Below are positions 1-7,321 of a stretch of 64,000 nt of DNA, one piece after another. Numbering within the stretch: the stretch's first letter is position 1; each line of letters opens with the position of its first letter. The stretch spans positions 153,107 through 217,106 of the forward strand of contig CACNKX010000002.1 of the NCBI GenBank assembly GCA_902621165.1. Reading direction: 5' to 3'. The translations under genes were made by a program, and so were the position numbers. Source of the DNA: an uncultured Alphaproteobacteria bacterium (lineage in GTDB: Bacteria > Pseudomonadota > Alphaproteobacteria > HIMB59 > GCA-002718135). Under the pieces are notes generated by a model. That model was given only the letters and a program-made list of their open reading frames with translations, made no database searches and was not told the origin of the DNA.

Positions 1-196
1 TATGTCCTGCACAAAAAATATTACCTTTTGATGATAAAATAATTACTTTTACTTCATTATCTTTATCAGCAATGTCTAGCGCTGATGTTAATTCATTGAT
101 CATGTTTTCACTTAAAGTGTTTTGGTTTTTCTGATCATTAAGAATAATATTAAAAATATTATTATTTTTTTCTGTTAAAATTAGATTAAAATTCAT
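1..196 (-). CDS. Enoyl-CoA hydratase/isomerase (crotonase) family, N-terminal part, cut by window edge
   Basis: I translated the minus strand from the ATG at 196. It reads open to the window edge and gives about 65 residues of a crotonase N-terminus: MNFNLILTEKNNNIFNIILN, then a helix rich in NEL/SAL, then VKVIILSSKGNIFCAGH, which matches the family's first oxyanion-hole segment (FSAGxDL). The ATG follows directly on the stop of the OsmC gene, so the two are co-transcribed. Crotonases hydrate or isomerise acyl-CoA double bonds. Because a DmdA-like gene lies two genes upstream, a DmdD-type methylthioacryloyl-CoA hydratase is possible, but the missing catalytic region prevents a substrate call. 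Confidence 0.8.
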   Translation of the reverse strand, partial: MNFNLILTEKNNNIFNIILNDQKNQNTLSENMINELTSALDIADKDNEVKVIILSSKGNIFCAGH

Positions 197-643
197 TTAA
201 TTGATTTGAATTTCAACATCTTTAGATAGTGAATTAGCGATAAAACAATACTTATGCGATCTTTCTTTCATCTTTTTCATTTCTTCATCAGTAATAGTAA
301 AATTATCTTCAAATACTATGGCTGGATTTAGCTCTATTTTGTTAACGTACATTCTTCCCTCTGTATTTTTTCCTAAATACGAAATTGCTTTATCTTTGTA
401 ATTAATAACTGGCCATTTCATTTTTGCAGCTAAAGCTAAAAACGTCATCATAAAACAACTGCTTACAGCTGCAGCTAGTTTTTGTTCTGGATTAATATTA
501 GTTTCGCTTCCTCCATAATCTGGAGATGATCCCGCATCAATAGATACATTTTCGTTAAGCATTATTGTGTGATCAGTTAAGTATTTTCCAAATTCGAGTT
601 TTTGATCTCCTAATTCCCACTCTAATTTGATTGAATGACTCAT
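197..643 (-). CDS. OsmC/Ohr family protein
   Basis: This 148-aa protein matches the OsmC fold. A conserved Cys lies in the AAVSSCFMMTFLALAAK helix and a second Cys in HKYCFIANSL, which are the two reactive cysteines of peroxide-reducing OsmC/Ohr proteins. The family reduces organic hydroperoxides, but some members act on other thiol substrates. I chose the ATG at 643 (MSHSIKLEW), because the longer frame starting at 691 would overlap the upstream gene and adds an unlikely leader. Only one base separates it from the upstream DmdA-like stop, and its own stop touches the next start, so it is part of the leftward operon. Its role there is unknown; it may protect against, or process, sulfur or carbonyl by-products. 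Confidence 0.8.
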   Translation of the reverse strand: MSHSIKLEWELGDQKLEFGKYLTDHTIMLNENVSIDAGSSPDYGGSETNINPEQKLAAAVSSCFMMTFLALAAKMKWPVINYKDKAISYLGKNTEGRMYVNKIELNPAIVFEDNFTITDEEMKKMKERSHKYCFIANSLSKDVEIQIN

Positions 644-644
644 T

Positions 645-1766
645 TTAAGAATAATTAAAAGGTAGTGAGCACACTTTACCTTTTCTCTCAATATTGTCTG
701 GTGTTAATACGATAACATCCTGCCCATCATTCCAATAATCTCTATCAACCATTGATAACCCAATATTGGTTTTTAAAAACGGTGAATAAATACCAGAGGT
801 GATATTACCAATTTGAAATCTATTTTTTGAATATACAGGAAAAGGTATTGAGCATGGAGGAGTCGGGGATCCATCAAAAGTAATTCCTTTGATTTTTTTT
901 TCTATTCCATTGTTTAATATTTTTTTTAGTGCATTTTTTCCAATGAAATCATGAGATAAATTGTTACAATAATTATCAAATCCACATTCAATTGGATTAT
1001 TTTCTAAAGTAAATTCATTACCATAGGATAATAAACCACCTTCTATTCTATCAATTAAATTTGGACATCCAGGAGAAATATTAAAATCTTTTCCTGCTTC
1101 CCAAATAGTTTCCCAAAGTTCTTTTCCTAAACTAAAACCTTTAAGATAAATCTCAAAACCATCTTGTTTACTATATCCTGATCTTGCAATTATCTGTTTT
1201 GTTCCTTCAAATTCAAAAAAAGAAAAATGAAAGAATTTTAATTTTTTAATTTTTTCTCCAAATATTGATGACATTAATTCTTCAGATTTTGGACCTTGAA
1301 TTGCTAGAGGGTAAATATCTGGCTCTATAATATCAACTTTAAAATTTCTTCCTACAGCCAAGCCTTTTGCCCAAAGTAGAACGTCTGAGTCTGCAACTGA
1401 TAGCCAATATTTATTTTCACTTAATTTTAAAAGTACAGGATCATTTATCATCCCTGCATTTTCATCAATCATTGGATAATAGTAACATTTACCAATAGGC
1501 ATACCTTTTATTGATCTTGGAGACATGAATTGTATTAATTTTGCAGCATCTTGTCCTATTATTTGAACCTGACGTTGACATGAAACATCCCAAATTTGAG
1601 TATTTTTAGATAAGTGCCAGTAATCTTCTTCTACTGTTGCTTTATATGATTTTGGAAGAAGCATATGATTAACTACAGTAAAACCACTTACACCAGCCTC
1701 AATTACTTTCTCTGTATAGGGAGTCCTCCTAATACGTCTAGACATGTTTAATCCTGAATTACTCAT
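645..1766 (-). CDS. dmdA-like: GcvT-family methyltransferase, DmdA-like (dimethylsulfoniopropionate demethylase type)
   Basis: This 373-aa protein is built like glycine-cleavage T proteins: an N-terminal folate-binding domain and a C-terminal barrel ending in GKVCSLPF. The N-terminus (SRRIRRTPYTEKVIEAGV, then NHMLLP) and the segments IWDVSCQRQVQ (about 58-68), AIQGPKS, ARSGYSKQDGFEIYL and SPGCPNLIDRIEGGLLSYGN closely follow the SAR11 DmdA sequence as I remember it. DmdA moves one methyl from DMSP to tetrahydrofolate, leaving methylmercaptopropionate. GcvT paralogues that are not DmdA share much of this pattern, so the substrate is inferred. The start codon touches the stop of the upstream hydroxyisourate-hydrolase-like gene, so translation is probably coupled. 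A crotonase two genes downstream would fit the later DMSP pathway. Confidence 0.75.
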   Translation of the reverse strand: MSNSGLNMSRRIRRTPYTEKVIEAGVSGFTVVNHMLLPKSYKATVEEDYWHLSKNTQIWDVSCQRQVQIIGQDAAKLIQFMSPRSIKGMPIGKCYYYPMIDENAGMINDPVLLKLSENKYWLSVADSDVLLWAKGLAVGRNFKVDIIEPDIYPLAIQGPKSEELMSSIFGEKIKKLKFFHFSFFEFEGTKQIIARSGYSKQDGFEIYLKGFSLGKELWETIWEAGKDFNISPGCPNLIDRIEGGLLSYGNEFTLENNPIECGFDNYCNNLSHDFIGKNALKKILNNGIEKKIKGITFDGSPTPPCSIPFPVYSKNRFQIGNITSGIYSPFLKTNIGLSMVDRDYWNDGQDVIVLTPDNIERKGKVCSLPFNYS

Positions 1767-2102
1767 TTATTTAGACCACCATATTGAGTATCCGTTTGGA
1801 GAAACAATTAAAGGTATGTGATATTTTTTAAGAGGATCTTTCATTTTAAATTTAACACTTATTGAATTAATTATTTCACTAGTATTTCTAAAATATTTAC
1901 CAGAATTAATTATCATTTCATAATCACTTTCACAATCTTCTTTAGTTAATTCAAATTCTTTAAGCATTCTTCCTGAGCTATCTGTTTTATCTTGTAGAAA
2001 TACAACTTTGTTATTATTATTTACTTTATAAATAACAATTTCTACATCACTTGCATGCGTGCCATCTATTGAGTTTAGTAAATGCGTAGAAAAAATTGCC
2101 AT
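1767..2102 (-). CDS. Transthyretin-like protein related to 5-hydroxyisourate hydrolase
   Basis: At 111 aa it has the length of a transthyretin-like/HIU hydrolase subunit (tetrameric beta sandwich). The N-terminal STHLLNSIDGTHASDVEI keeps the family's first catalytic His, DSSGR keeps the Gly-Arg turn, and KYHIPLIVSPNGYSIWWSK keeps the C-terminal His and the HIPL(L)xSPxxYS motif. However, the signature C-terminal tetrapeptide YRGS is replaced by WWSK. No uricase, OHCU decarboxylase or allantoinase is nearby. It lies between a ThDP enzyme (3-base gap) and the DmdA-like gene (0-base gap). The fold is clear. The real substrate may be another lactam or hydantoin-like ring, or a ring opened during catabolism of the imported compound. 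Confidence 0.75.
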   Translation of the reverse strand: MAIFSTHLLNSIDGTHASDVEIVIYKVNNNNKVVFLQDKTDSSGRMLKEFELTKEDCESDYEMIINSGKYFRNTSEIINSISVKFKMKDPLKKYHIPLIVSPNGYSIWWSK

Positions 2103-2105
2103 ATC

Positions 2106-3848
2106 CTACTCTATAGACGCTTTATCTCTTTTATCACTAACTGCAGCAACTATTGGACTTATAACACCTTTAGCCTTAACATTTACACATGCAGTTTTAC
2201 CACTTTCTAATGCTCTTTTTAGAGCAGGACCTAAATCCTCTCTTTTAGTAACTAATTCTCCATGTCCCCCAAAACCTTCAAAAATTGAATGAAATGGAAT
2301 GTCTCTAAAATCAGTTGCAAAATGTTTCCCACTTTCAAATAACCTTTCTTGTTGTTGAGAAATACAGTCAAGACCTCCATTATTATCTATAACAACAACA
2401 ATAGGTTTTTTTTCTTGAAATGCAGCTTCAATTGACAATCCTCCAGATAAAAATGCACCATCTCCACTTATTAAAACAACATTAGATTTAGGATTAAGAT
2501 TTTTAGCTGATATTGCAAAAGGAACTCCAACACCTAACATACTGAAGGTACCTGGATGCAATATTCCTCCGAGTTTTTTACCTTTTGATCCAGCAATATT
2601 AATTGCAATCTCGGACCAGAAATGCGTATTACCACCATCAATAACTAACCAATCATTTTCAGTTAACACTTCTTGAACATCTAAAGCTAATTGAAGAGGA
2701 TGAATTTTTCCACCATTTTTTTTGGTCTCTTCAGTTTCTTTATTTAAGTCATCTAATGTTTTATCAATCCAATTTTTTTTCTCTTTTTTATTTTTATTAA
2801 ACCATTCATTGTTTAATTTCCATTTACTGTTTTTCTTTAACTCTATGAGTTTATCCAAAAAAACTCCAGGGTCACAAAGTAAGTTAATATCTGCAGCTCT
2901 ATTTAATTCTATTTCTTCATGCGATCCATTAATACAAACAAGCTTAGTACTTTTTGGAAAAAGTGGAGGATTTCCAAAATTCATTTGATTATCAAGACGT
3001 GCACCAAACATAAGAACCAAATCTGATTCATGAAGAGCCATTTTTGATGGAGGATATTGATGAATATCTGCCAGACCCATGTATGAATCTACTTCTTCGC
3101 CTAAAAGCTTCTGATGGTATGGTATATTAAATATTGGAATGTTTAATTCAAAGCCTGCTTGCTCTAATTTTTTTTCTGCACTAGACCACCAAACACCATG
3201 CCCTCCAATAAAAACAGGGTTTTGTGCATTAATTGCTAGATCAAATATTTCATTTAAACTCTCAGGATCAGGCCAAGCTTTTGCTAAAGGTTTCTTTTGA
3301 TGAGTAAAAGGTCTTTCTTCTAAACCTGCATCATCTGCAAATGATGAAAACATTATATCTACTGGTACACTTAAATGTACTGCACCAGGATAGCCATTTG
3401 TTGCAATTCTATATGCTTTATCTACGAACTCTCTTATTCTATTGCCATCTGTTATACTTGCACTGTATTTTGTTAACGGTGCTGCTATAGATACATCATC
3501 TATTTCCTTAAAACCACCTGCTCCTTGTCTTTTTAAGCTACTAGATCCAGTTATAAAAATAACAGGGGATCTTTCACCCCAAGCTTCCATCATTGAAGGC
3601 ACTGCATTTGCGAAACCTTCTGGTCCAACAATACAAACAGAAGGTTTTCTTGATATTCTAGTATGACCATCAGCTAAATGACCAGCAATTTGTTCATGAG
3701 GACAATTAATTACATTAATTTGACACTCCATAAATCCTTCAAGTGCCGGATTACAAAAACCTCCAGAAAGTGTAAAAACATTATCAATACCTTTGTCTTT
3801 AAGAGCTCTTGCAACTAATGCCCCACCTCTAATCTTTTTATCTCCCAT
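2106..3848 (-). CDS. Thiamine-diphosphate enzyme, acetolactate synthase/2-oxo-acid decarboxylase/2-hydroxyacyl-CoA lyase superfamily
   Basis: This 580-aa protein has the three-domain ThDP layout. An N-terminal Pyr domain carries the activating glutamate in CPHEQIAGHLADGHTR (His51-Glu52), followed by a central NAD-like domain (VFIGGHGVWW). A C-terminal PP domain has the cofactor motif GDG (about 462-464) followed by NN (489-490). The presence of Glu52 argues against glyoxylate carboligase, which lacks it. The partner FMN 2-hydroxy-acid dehydrogenase begins 2 bases upstream in the operon, so oxidation of a 2-hydroxy acid followed by decarboxylation or carboligation of the 2-oxo acid is the natural reading. 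An anabolic acetolactate synthase is less likely, because no regulatory subunit or ilv gene is present. Confidence 0.8.
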   Translation of the reverse strand: MGDKKIRGGALVARALKDKGIDNVFTLSGGFCNPALEGFMECQINVINCPHEQIAGHLADGHTRISRKPSVCIVGPEGFANAVPSMMEAWGERSPVIFITGSSSLKRQGAGGFKEIDDVSIAAPLTKYSASITDGNRIREFVDKAYRIATNGYPGAVHLSVPVDIMFSSFADDAGLEERPFTHQKKPLAKAWPDPESLNEIFDLAINAQNPVFIGGHGVWWSSAEKKLEQAGFELNIPIFNIPYHQKLLGEEVDSYMGLADIHQYPPSKMALHESDLVLMFGARLDNQMNFGNPPLFPKSTKLVCINGSHEEIELNRAADINLLCDPGVFLDKLIELKKNSKWKLNNEWFNKNKKEKKNWIDKTLDDLNKETEETKKNGGKIHPLQLALDVQEVLTENDWLVIDGGNTHFWSEIAINIAGSKGKKLGGILHPGTFSMLGVGVPFAISAKNLNPKSNVVLISGDGAFLSGGLSIEAAFQEKKPIVVVIDNNGGLDCISQQQERLFESGKHFATDFRDIPFHSIFEGFGGHGELVTKREDLGPALKRALESGKTACVNVKAKGVISPIVAAVSDKRDKASIE

Positions 3849-3849
3849 T

Positions 3850-5013
3850 TTAATACTTTATATCCTTAAAAAATTTCTCTGCTATAATTTTTTTATCAAC
3901 TTCATTTATATCGGTTAATCCCACTAAGCCAAGATTTGTACTTAACTCTTCTTTAATTAGGTTAATGATTCTTCTAAGACCTTTTGCGCCATCCGCACCG
4001 ATAGCATACATTAGAGGTCTGCCAAACATAACAAAGTCAGCTCCCAGAGCTAACGCGCGTAAAATATCACTTCCACTTCTAATTCCACTATCAAAAAGTA
4101 TTGGAAAATCGTCTCCCAAAGCTTTTCGTATTAATGGCAAAGCATTAATAGAAGCAGTAGCACTATCTAATTGCCTTCCACCATGATTTGATACTTGAAT
4201 TGCATCAGCACCAGCCTCTTTAATTTTCAAAGCATCTTCAGAATTCATTACTCCTTTGATTATTAATTTTCCTTTCCAAGCGTCTCGAACCCTTTTTAGA
4301 GTATGCCAATCAGTTGCTCCTCTACTTTCTTTTCGTCTAAAAATTTGATCACCACTTTTAGAGGTAACATAATTCATTGGTTGTGGAGCACCTTTAAACA
4401 AAGTTGTTAAGCTCCATTGAGGATGTAGTGCAAAATCTAAAAATTGTTTTGGGCCAATTTTAAATGGATAACCAAATCCATTTCTATCATCTCTGGCTCT
4501 TCTTGAAAGAATAGGAACATCAACAGTGAGAATTAAAACCTCATACCCTATGCCTTCTGCTCTTTTTAATAATTCCATAATAAATTCTTCACTTTGAAAA
4601 ATATATATTTGCATCCACGAATGACCTTCTGAATAAGTAAACATATCTTCAAGCGTAGTACTAGAAGCCATTGAAACACATGTTGGAATATTATTATACG
4701 CACTTTCTTTTGCTATCATTTTATCTGCTTCAGGCCATGAAAGATTTGTCATTCCCATTGGAGCAAATCCAAATGGATAATCAAAATGAAAATCAAATAT
4801 TTTTTTACTTAATTTTCTATTCTCGACATTTCTGAAAACCTTAGGTTCAAGTCTAATTTGATCTAATGCTTTACTATTAATTTCAGCAAGTTTATCATCT
4901 CCTGATGCTCCATCAATGAAATCAAAGACCAATTTTGGTAATCTCTTTTTTGATAACCTTATTGCATCATCTATTGTATGGATTTTATTGCTAGGTTTAA
5001 TGAGTTCATTCAT
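3850..5013 (-). CDS. FMN-dependent 2-hydroxy-acid dehydrogenase/oxidase (LldD/glycolate oxidase family)
   Basis: A 387-aa TIM barrel of the L-lactate dehydrogenase/glycolate oxidase/mandelate dehydrogenase family. The catalytic segment SNHGGRQLD (275-283) supplies the base His277 and substrate-carboxylate Arg280, and DSGIRSGSDILRALALGAD with MFGRP forms the FMN phosphate site. The reaction is oxidation of an S-2-hydroxy acid to a 2-oxo acid. At the position of spinach glycolate oxidase Tyr24 (my hand alignment of VYDYY with VFDFI) there is Phe32, so the carboxylate pocket differs from glycolate oxidase. There is no N-terminal signal, so it is cytosolic or peripheral. It is packed 1 base before the ThDP gene. 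Confidence 0.87.
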   Translation of the reverse strand: MNELIKPSNKIHTIDDAIRLSKKRLPKLVFDFIDGASGDDKLAEINSKALDQIRLEPKVFRNVENRKLSKKIFDFHFDYPFGFAPMGMTNLSWPEADKMIAKESAYNNIPTCVSMASSTTLEDMFTYSEGHSWMQIYIFQSEEFIMELLKRAEGIGYEVLILTVDVPILSRRARDDRNGFGYPFKIGPKQFLDFALHPQWSLTTLFKGAPQPMNYVTSKSGDQIFRRKESRGATDWHTLKRVRDAWKGKLIIKGVMNSEDALKIKEAGADAIQVSNHGGRQLDSATASINALPLIRKALGDDFPILFDSGIRSGSDILRALALGADFVMFGRPLMYAIGADGAKGLRRIINLIKEELSTNLGLVGLTDINEVDKKIIAEKFFKDIKY

Positions 5014-5061
5014 TTTAATATTTGTATTCTAATATAATTTATAATTCTATTATAAAATATA

Positions 5062-6291
5062 CTAGTTTTTTGAAATACCCTTCCAAGGTATTGGACTAGA
5101 TGGAATATCCTCTTTTAAACCTCTTTGTATTTCACCTTTCTCATCATACATTGGTAAAGTACAAATTTCACCTTTTTGCACACTACCATCATCACAACTA
5201 ACATCTACTATTGTGTCTGGTCCAAATTCTGCATTATCCATATGAACTATAGCAACACCACAAACTTGAAATGGCGACCATGTACTTGAAGTTACAATTC
5301 CAACTTTTTTATTATTAATAGAAATTTCAGAATCAACCAACGCAAAGCTATTTTCCACTCTCATACCCCATGTTAAGCAATCTTTGCTTGCATTTAGTAA
5401 ATAATCTCTTCCAATAAAATCACCTTTATTAAAATCTATAAATTTTCCTAATCCAACAGCAAATGGAGATCTGTCTCTTGTAAAATCTCTCCCTGCAGAT
5501 AAGAGACCTGCTTCAATTCTTCTACATCTAAATCCTGGAGAGGCTGTAAGAATCATTCCCATTTCTTCACCCTTACTGAGTATTAAGTCTCCAATTTTTT
5601 TTGAATCATTTTCTGGTCTTAAATAAATCTCCCAGCCAAGTTCATTTGTAAAACCTGTTCTGCTTATAATTACTTTTTCTGAAGCAATTGAAGTTTCAAC
5701 CCAATCAAAATAATTAAAATTATTTTTTAATGGTTGATCAACTAGTTTTTCTAAAAGTTTTAGAGATTTAGGGCCTTGTATTTGACTAACCCAAACGTTT
5801 GGATCTTTAATTTCAACATCTAAATTTTTTGAATGAGCTTTGTACCAACTGTATAAATGTCCATCACCTTGAGCAAACCAAAATTTATTTTTTTCTAATC
5901 TTAATAATAATCCATCTGAAATCATTCCTCCATCATGGTAACAAGCAAATTGATAGGAGCATCTTCCAATTTTAACTTTTGAAATATCTCTAGGAAATAT
6001 TTGTTGAAGTAAATTTTCAGCATCCGGACCAGATATTTCGTATGGATGCTCACCTGTATGACGTAAAATTATTTCTTTTCTAGCTTTCCAATACATTTCA
6101 TCTGCTGTAGCATGAGATAATTTTTCAAGTGTAAATCTACCATCAGCGTAGTTAGTATATTCGGGGTTAAGTGGTAACTCTTGATAAGTAAGAGGATGTA
6201 TTTTCATGGGTCTAGCCAAATCTAGAGATCTACCAGTTTCTTTAACAACTGGTTTTACAACAAATCTGTAATTACTAACTAAATCTCCCAT
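5062..6291 (-). CDS. GcvT-family folate-dependent aminomethyltransferase
   Basis: This 409-aa protein is a second member of the T-protein fold and is distinct from the DmdA-like one. It shows ILRHTGEHPYEISGPDAENLL, IQGPKSLKLLEKL, SRTGFTNELGWEIYLRP, the FRCRRIEAGLLSAGRDF segment before the C-terminal barrel, and a final GEICTLPMY. It stands alone, without the FAD domain found in dimethylglycine and sarcosine dehydrogenases. It could be a free-standing demethylase that charges tetrahydrofolate from a methylated amine or sulfonium compound. It lies between the FMN enzyme and the homocysteine methyltransferase with gaps of about 40 to 48 bases. The methyl donor is unknown. Confidence 0.82.
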   Translation of the reverse strand: MGDLVSNYRFVVKPVVKETGRSLDLARPMKIHPLTYQELPLNPEYTNYADGRFTLEKLSHATADEMYWKARKEIILRHTGEHPYEISGPDAENLLQQIFPRDISKVKIGRCSYQFACYHDGGMISDGLLLRLEKNKFWFAQGDGHLYSWYKAHSKNLDVEIKDPNVWVSQIQGPKSLKLLEKLVDQPLKNNFNYFDWVETSIASEKVIISRTGFTNELGWEIYLRPENDSKKIGDLILSKGEEMGMILTASPGFRCRRIEAGLLSAGRDFTRDRSPFAVGLGKFIDFNKGDFIGRDYLLNASKDCLTWGMRVENSFALVDSEISINNKKVGIVTSSTWSPFQVCGVAIVHMDNAEFGPDTIVDVSCDDGSVQKGEICTLPMYDEKGEIQRGLKEDIPSSPIPWKGISKN

Positions 6292-6332
6292 AAAATTTAT
6301 TCAACTTATCACAAAATAATGAAAAAAAAATT

Positions 6333-7256
6333 TTAAAATAAATTCTTAATAGCTTCAATATGTCGTGGCTTTACTTCACAACATCCACCAACTAGAGTAA
6401 CACCTTCATTTAAAGAATTTAAAACAAACTTTTTATATTTTTCTTCTCCAAATTCTTCATTTCGAGTGCCAAGTAACTCAATGGGATCAATATAATCATA
6501 ATGTCCTTCAAAACCTTCTGAATTAAATTTTTCTTCATTACTAGTAGGCAGTTCTTTAAATAAATTCATTTTATAACCAAAAGGAAGCCTTTGTTTATTA
6601 AATATAGGAATACTCAAATTAACGATTTCAGGTGATACGCAGGCTGATACTATCCCGCAACAATTAAATTTTTGAATAGTTTCAAAAAGTTCATCAAGAC
6701 TTTCTCCAGATGGTAATTTTCCATCATAACGTAAGTGTGCACCTACAAGAACTTGTTTATTAAATTCTTTTGAAGCTTCTAAAGCAATTTTTATTTCTTT
6801 GATGGAACACAAAACATCTAAGTAAAATATATCGACATAATCTTTTAATATTTTTGCAATTTCATGAAAATAATTAAACATTGTTTCATCAGTTTCAAAA
6901 TGTATTGGGGAATATGTATTACCTTGATTTGGCAATGAGCCTGCAATAATAACTTTTTTTTCACTTTCATTTTTTGCTTTTAATGCAAGTGATCCAGCAG
7001 ATCTTATTCCAAATTCAAATTTATCAAGTAAATTATATTTTTTTAGTAGCCTCCTTCTAACACTAAAATTTGAAGTGACTATTAATTGTGATCCAGCATT
7101 TATAAAATTTTTATGCATTTCTACGACCATTTGGTGATTATTTTCATTTAATAAAGCTTGTGCTGACCAAAGATCACCTGTTGTCTCTAAACCCATTTCC
7201 ATTAAAGTTTGACCGGAACCTCCATCAAAGAGGTATTTCTTATTTTTTAAAAACAT
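6333..7256 (-). CDS. Homocysteine S-methyltransferase family (BHMT/MmuM type)
   Basis: This 307-aa zinc barrel protein has the family N-terminus FDGGSGQTLMEMG. The three zinc thiolates are visible: Cys206 in SACVSPE and the pair Cys292-Cys293 in LVGGCCEVKPRHIEAI. The family moves a methyl group to homocysteine, forming methionine, from donors such as glycine betaine, S-methylmethionine or DMSP. The gene follows the binding protein after a strong hairpin (7282-7305). Two GcvT-family demethylases downstream and a carnitine-to-betaine module at 18-20.4 kb make betaine-type donors plausible. Sequence alone does not separate betaine use from S-methylmethionine use. Confidence 0.85.
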   Translation of the reverse strand: MFLKNKKYLFDGGSGQTLMEMGLETTGDLWSAQALLNENNHQMVVEMHKNFINAGSQLIVTSNFSVRRRLLKKYNLLDKFEFGIRSAGSLALKAKNESEKKVIIAGSLPNQGNTYSPIHFETDETMFNYFHEIAKILKDYVDIFYLDVLCSIKEIKIALEASKEFNKQVLVGAHLRYDGKLPSGESLDELFETIQKFNCCGIVSACVSPEIVNLSIPIFNKQRLPFGYKMNLFKELPTSNEEKFNSEGFEGHYDYIDPIELLGTRNEEFGEEKYKKFVLNSLNEGVTLVGGCCEVKPRHIEAIKNLF

Positions 7257-7281
7257 TTTTTTGGAAGATTAGTAGAAATAG

Positions 7282-7305
7282 TGTGGCGCATTTAAATGCG
7301 CCACA
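7282..7305 (-). other. Intercistronic stem-loop after the binding-protein gene
   Basis: This is a perfect 24-base palindrome (arms TGTGGCGCATTT / AAATGCGCCACA) beginning 16 bases after the binding-protein stop and 26 bases before the methyltransferase start, in the leftward transcript. No T-run follows on the minus strand, so it is unlikely to be a full rho-independent terminator. A 3'-end stabilising or partial-readthrough hairpin would give more binding protein than downstream enzymes. The same layout occurs after the other two binding-protein genes in the window. Confidence 0.75.
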
Positions 7306-7321
7306 AAGAAAAATTAATATT

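Noticed and set aside
2106..3848. Glyoxylate carboligase, as part of a purine/allantoin pathway with the HIU-hydrolase-like neighbour
   Set aside because: The activating Glu52 (HEQ) is present, whereas glyoxylate carboligase lacks it, and no urate, allantoin or ureidoglycolate genes are present.
7282..7305. Rho-independent terminator
   Set aside because: No T-run follows the stem on either strand, and the next co-oriented gene starts 26 bases later.
7257..7321. SAM riboswitch before the homocysteine methyltransferase
   Set aside because: The gap contains only one perfect palindrome and no conserved SAM-II or SAM-V core that I can align.
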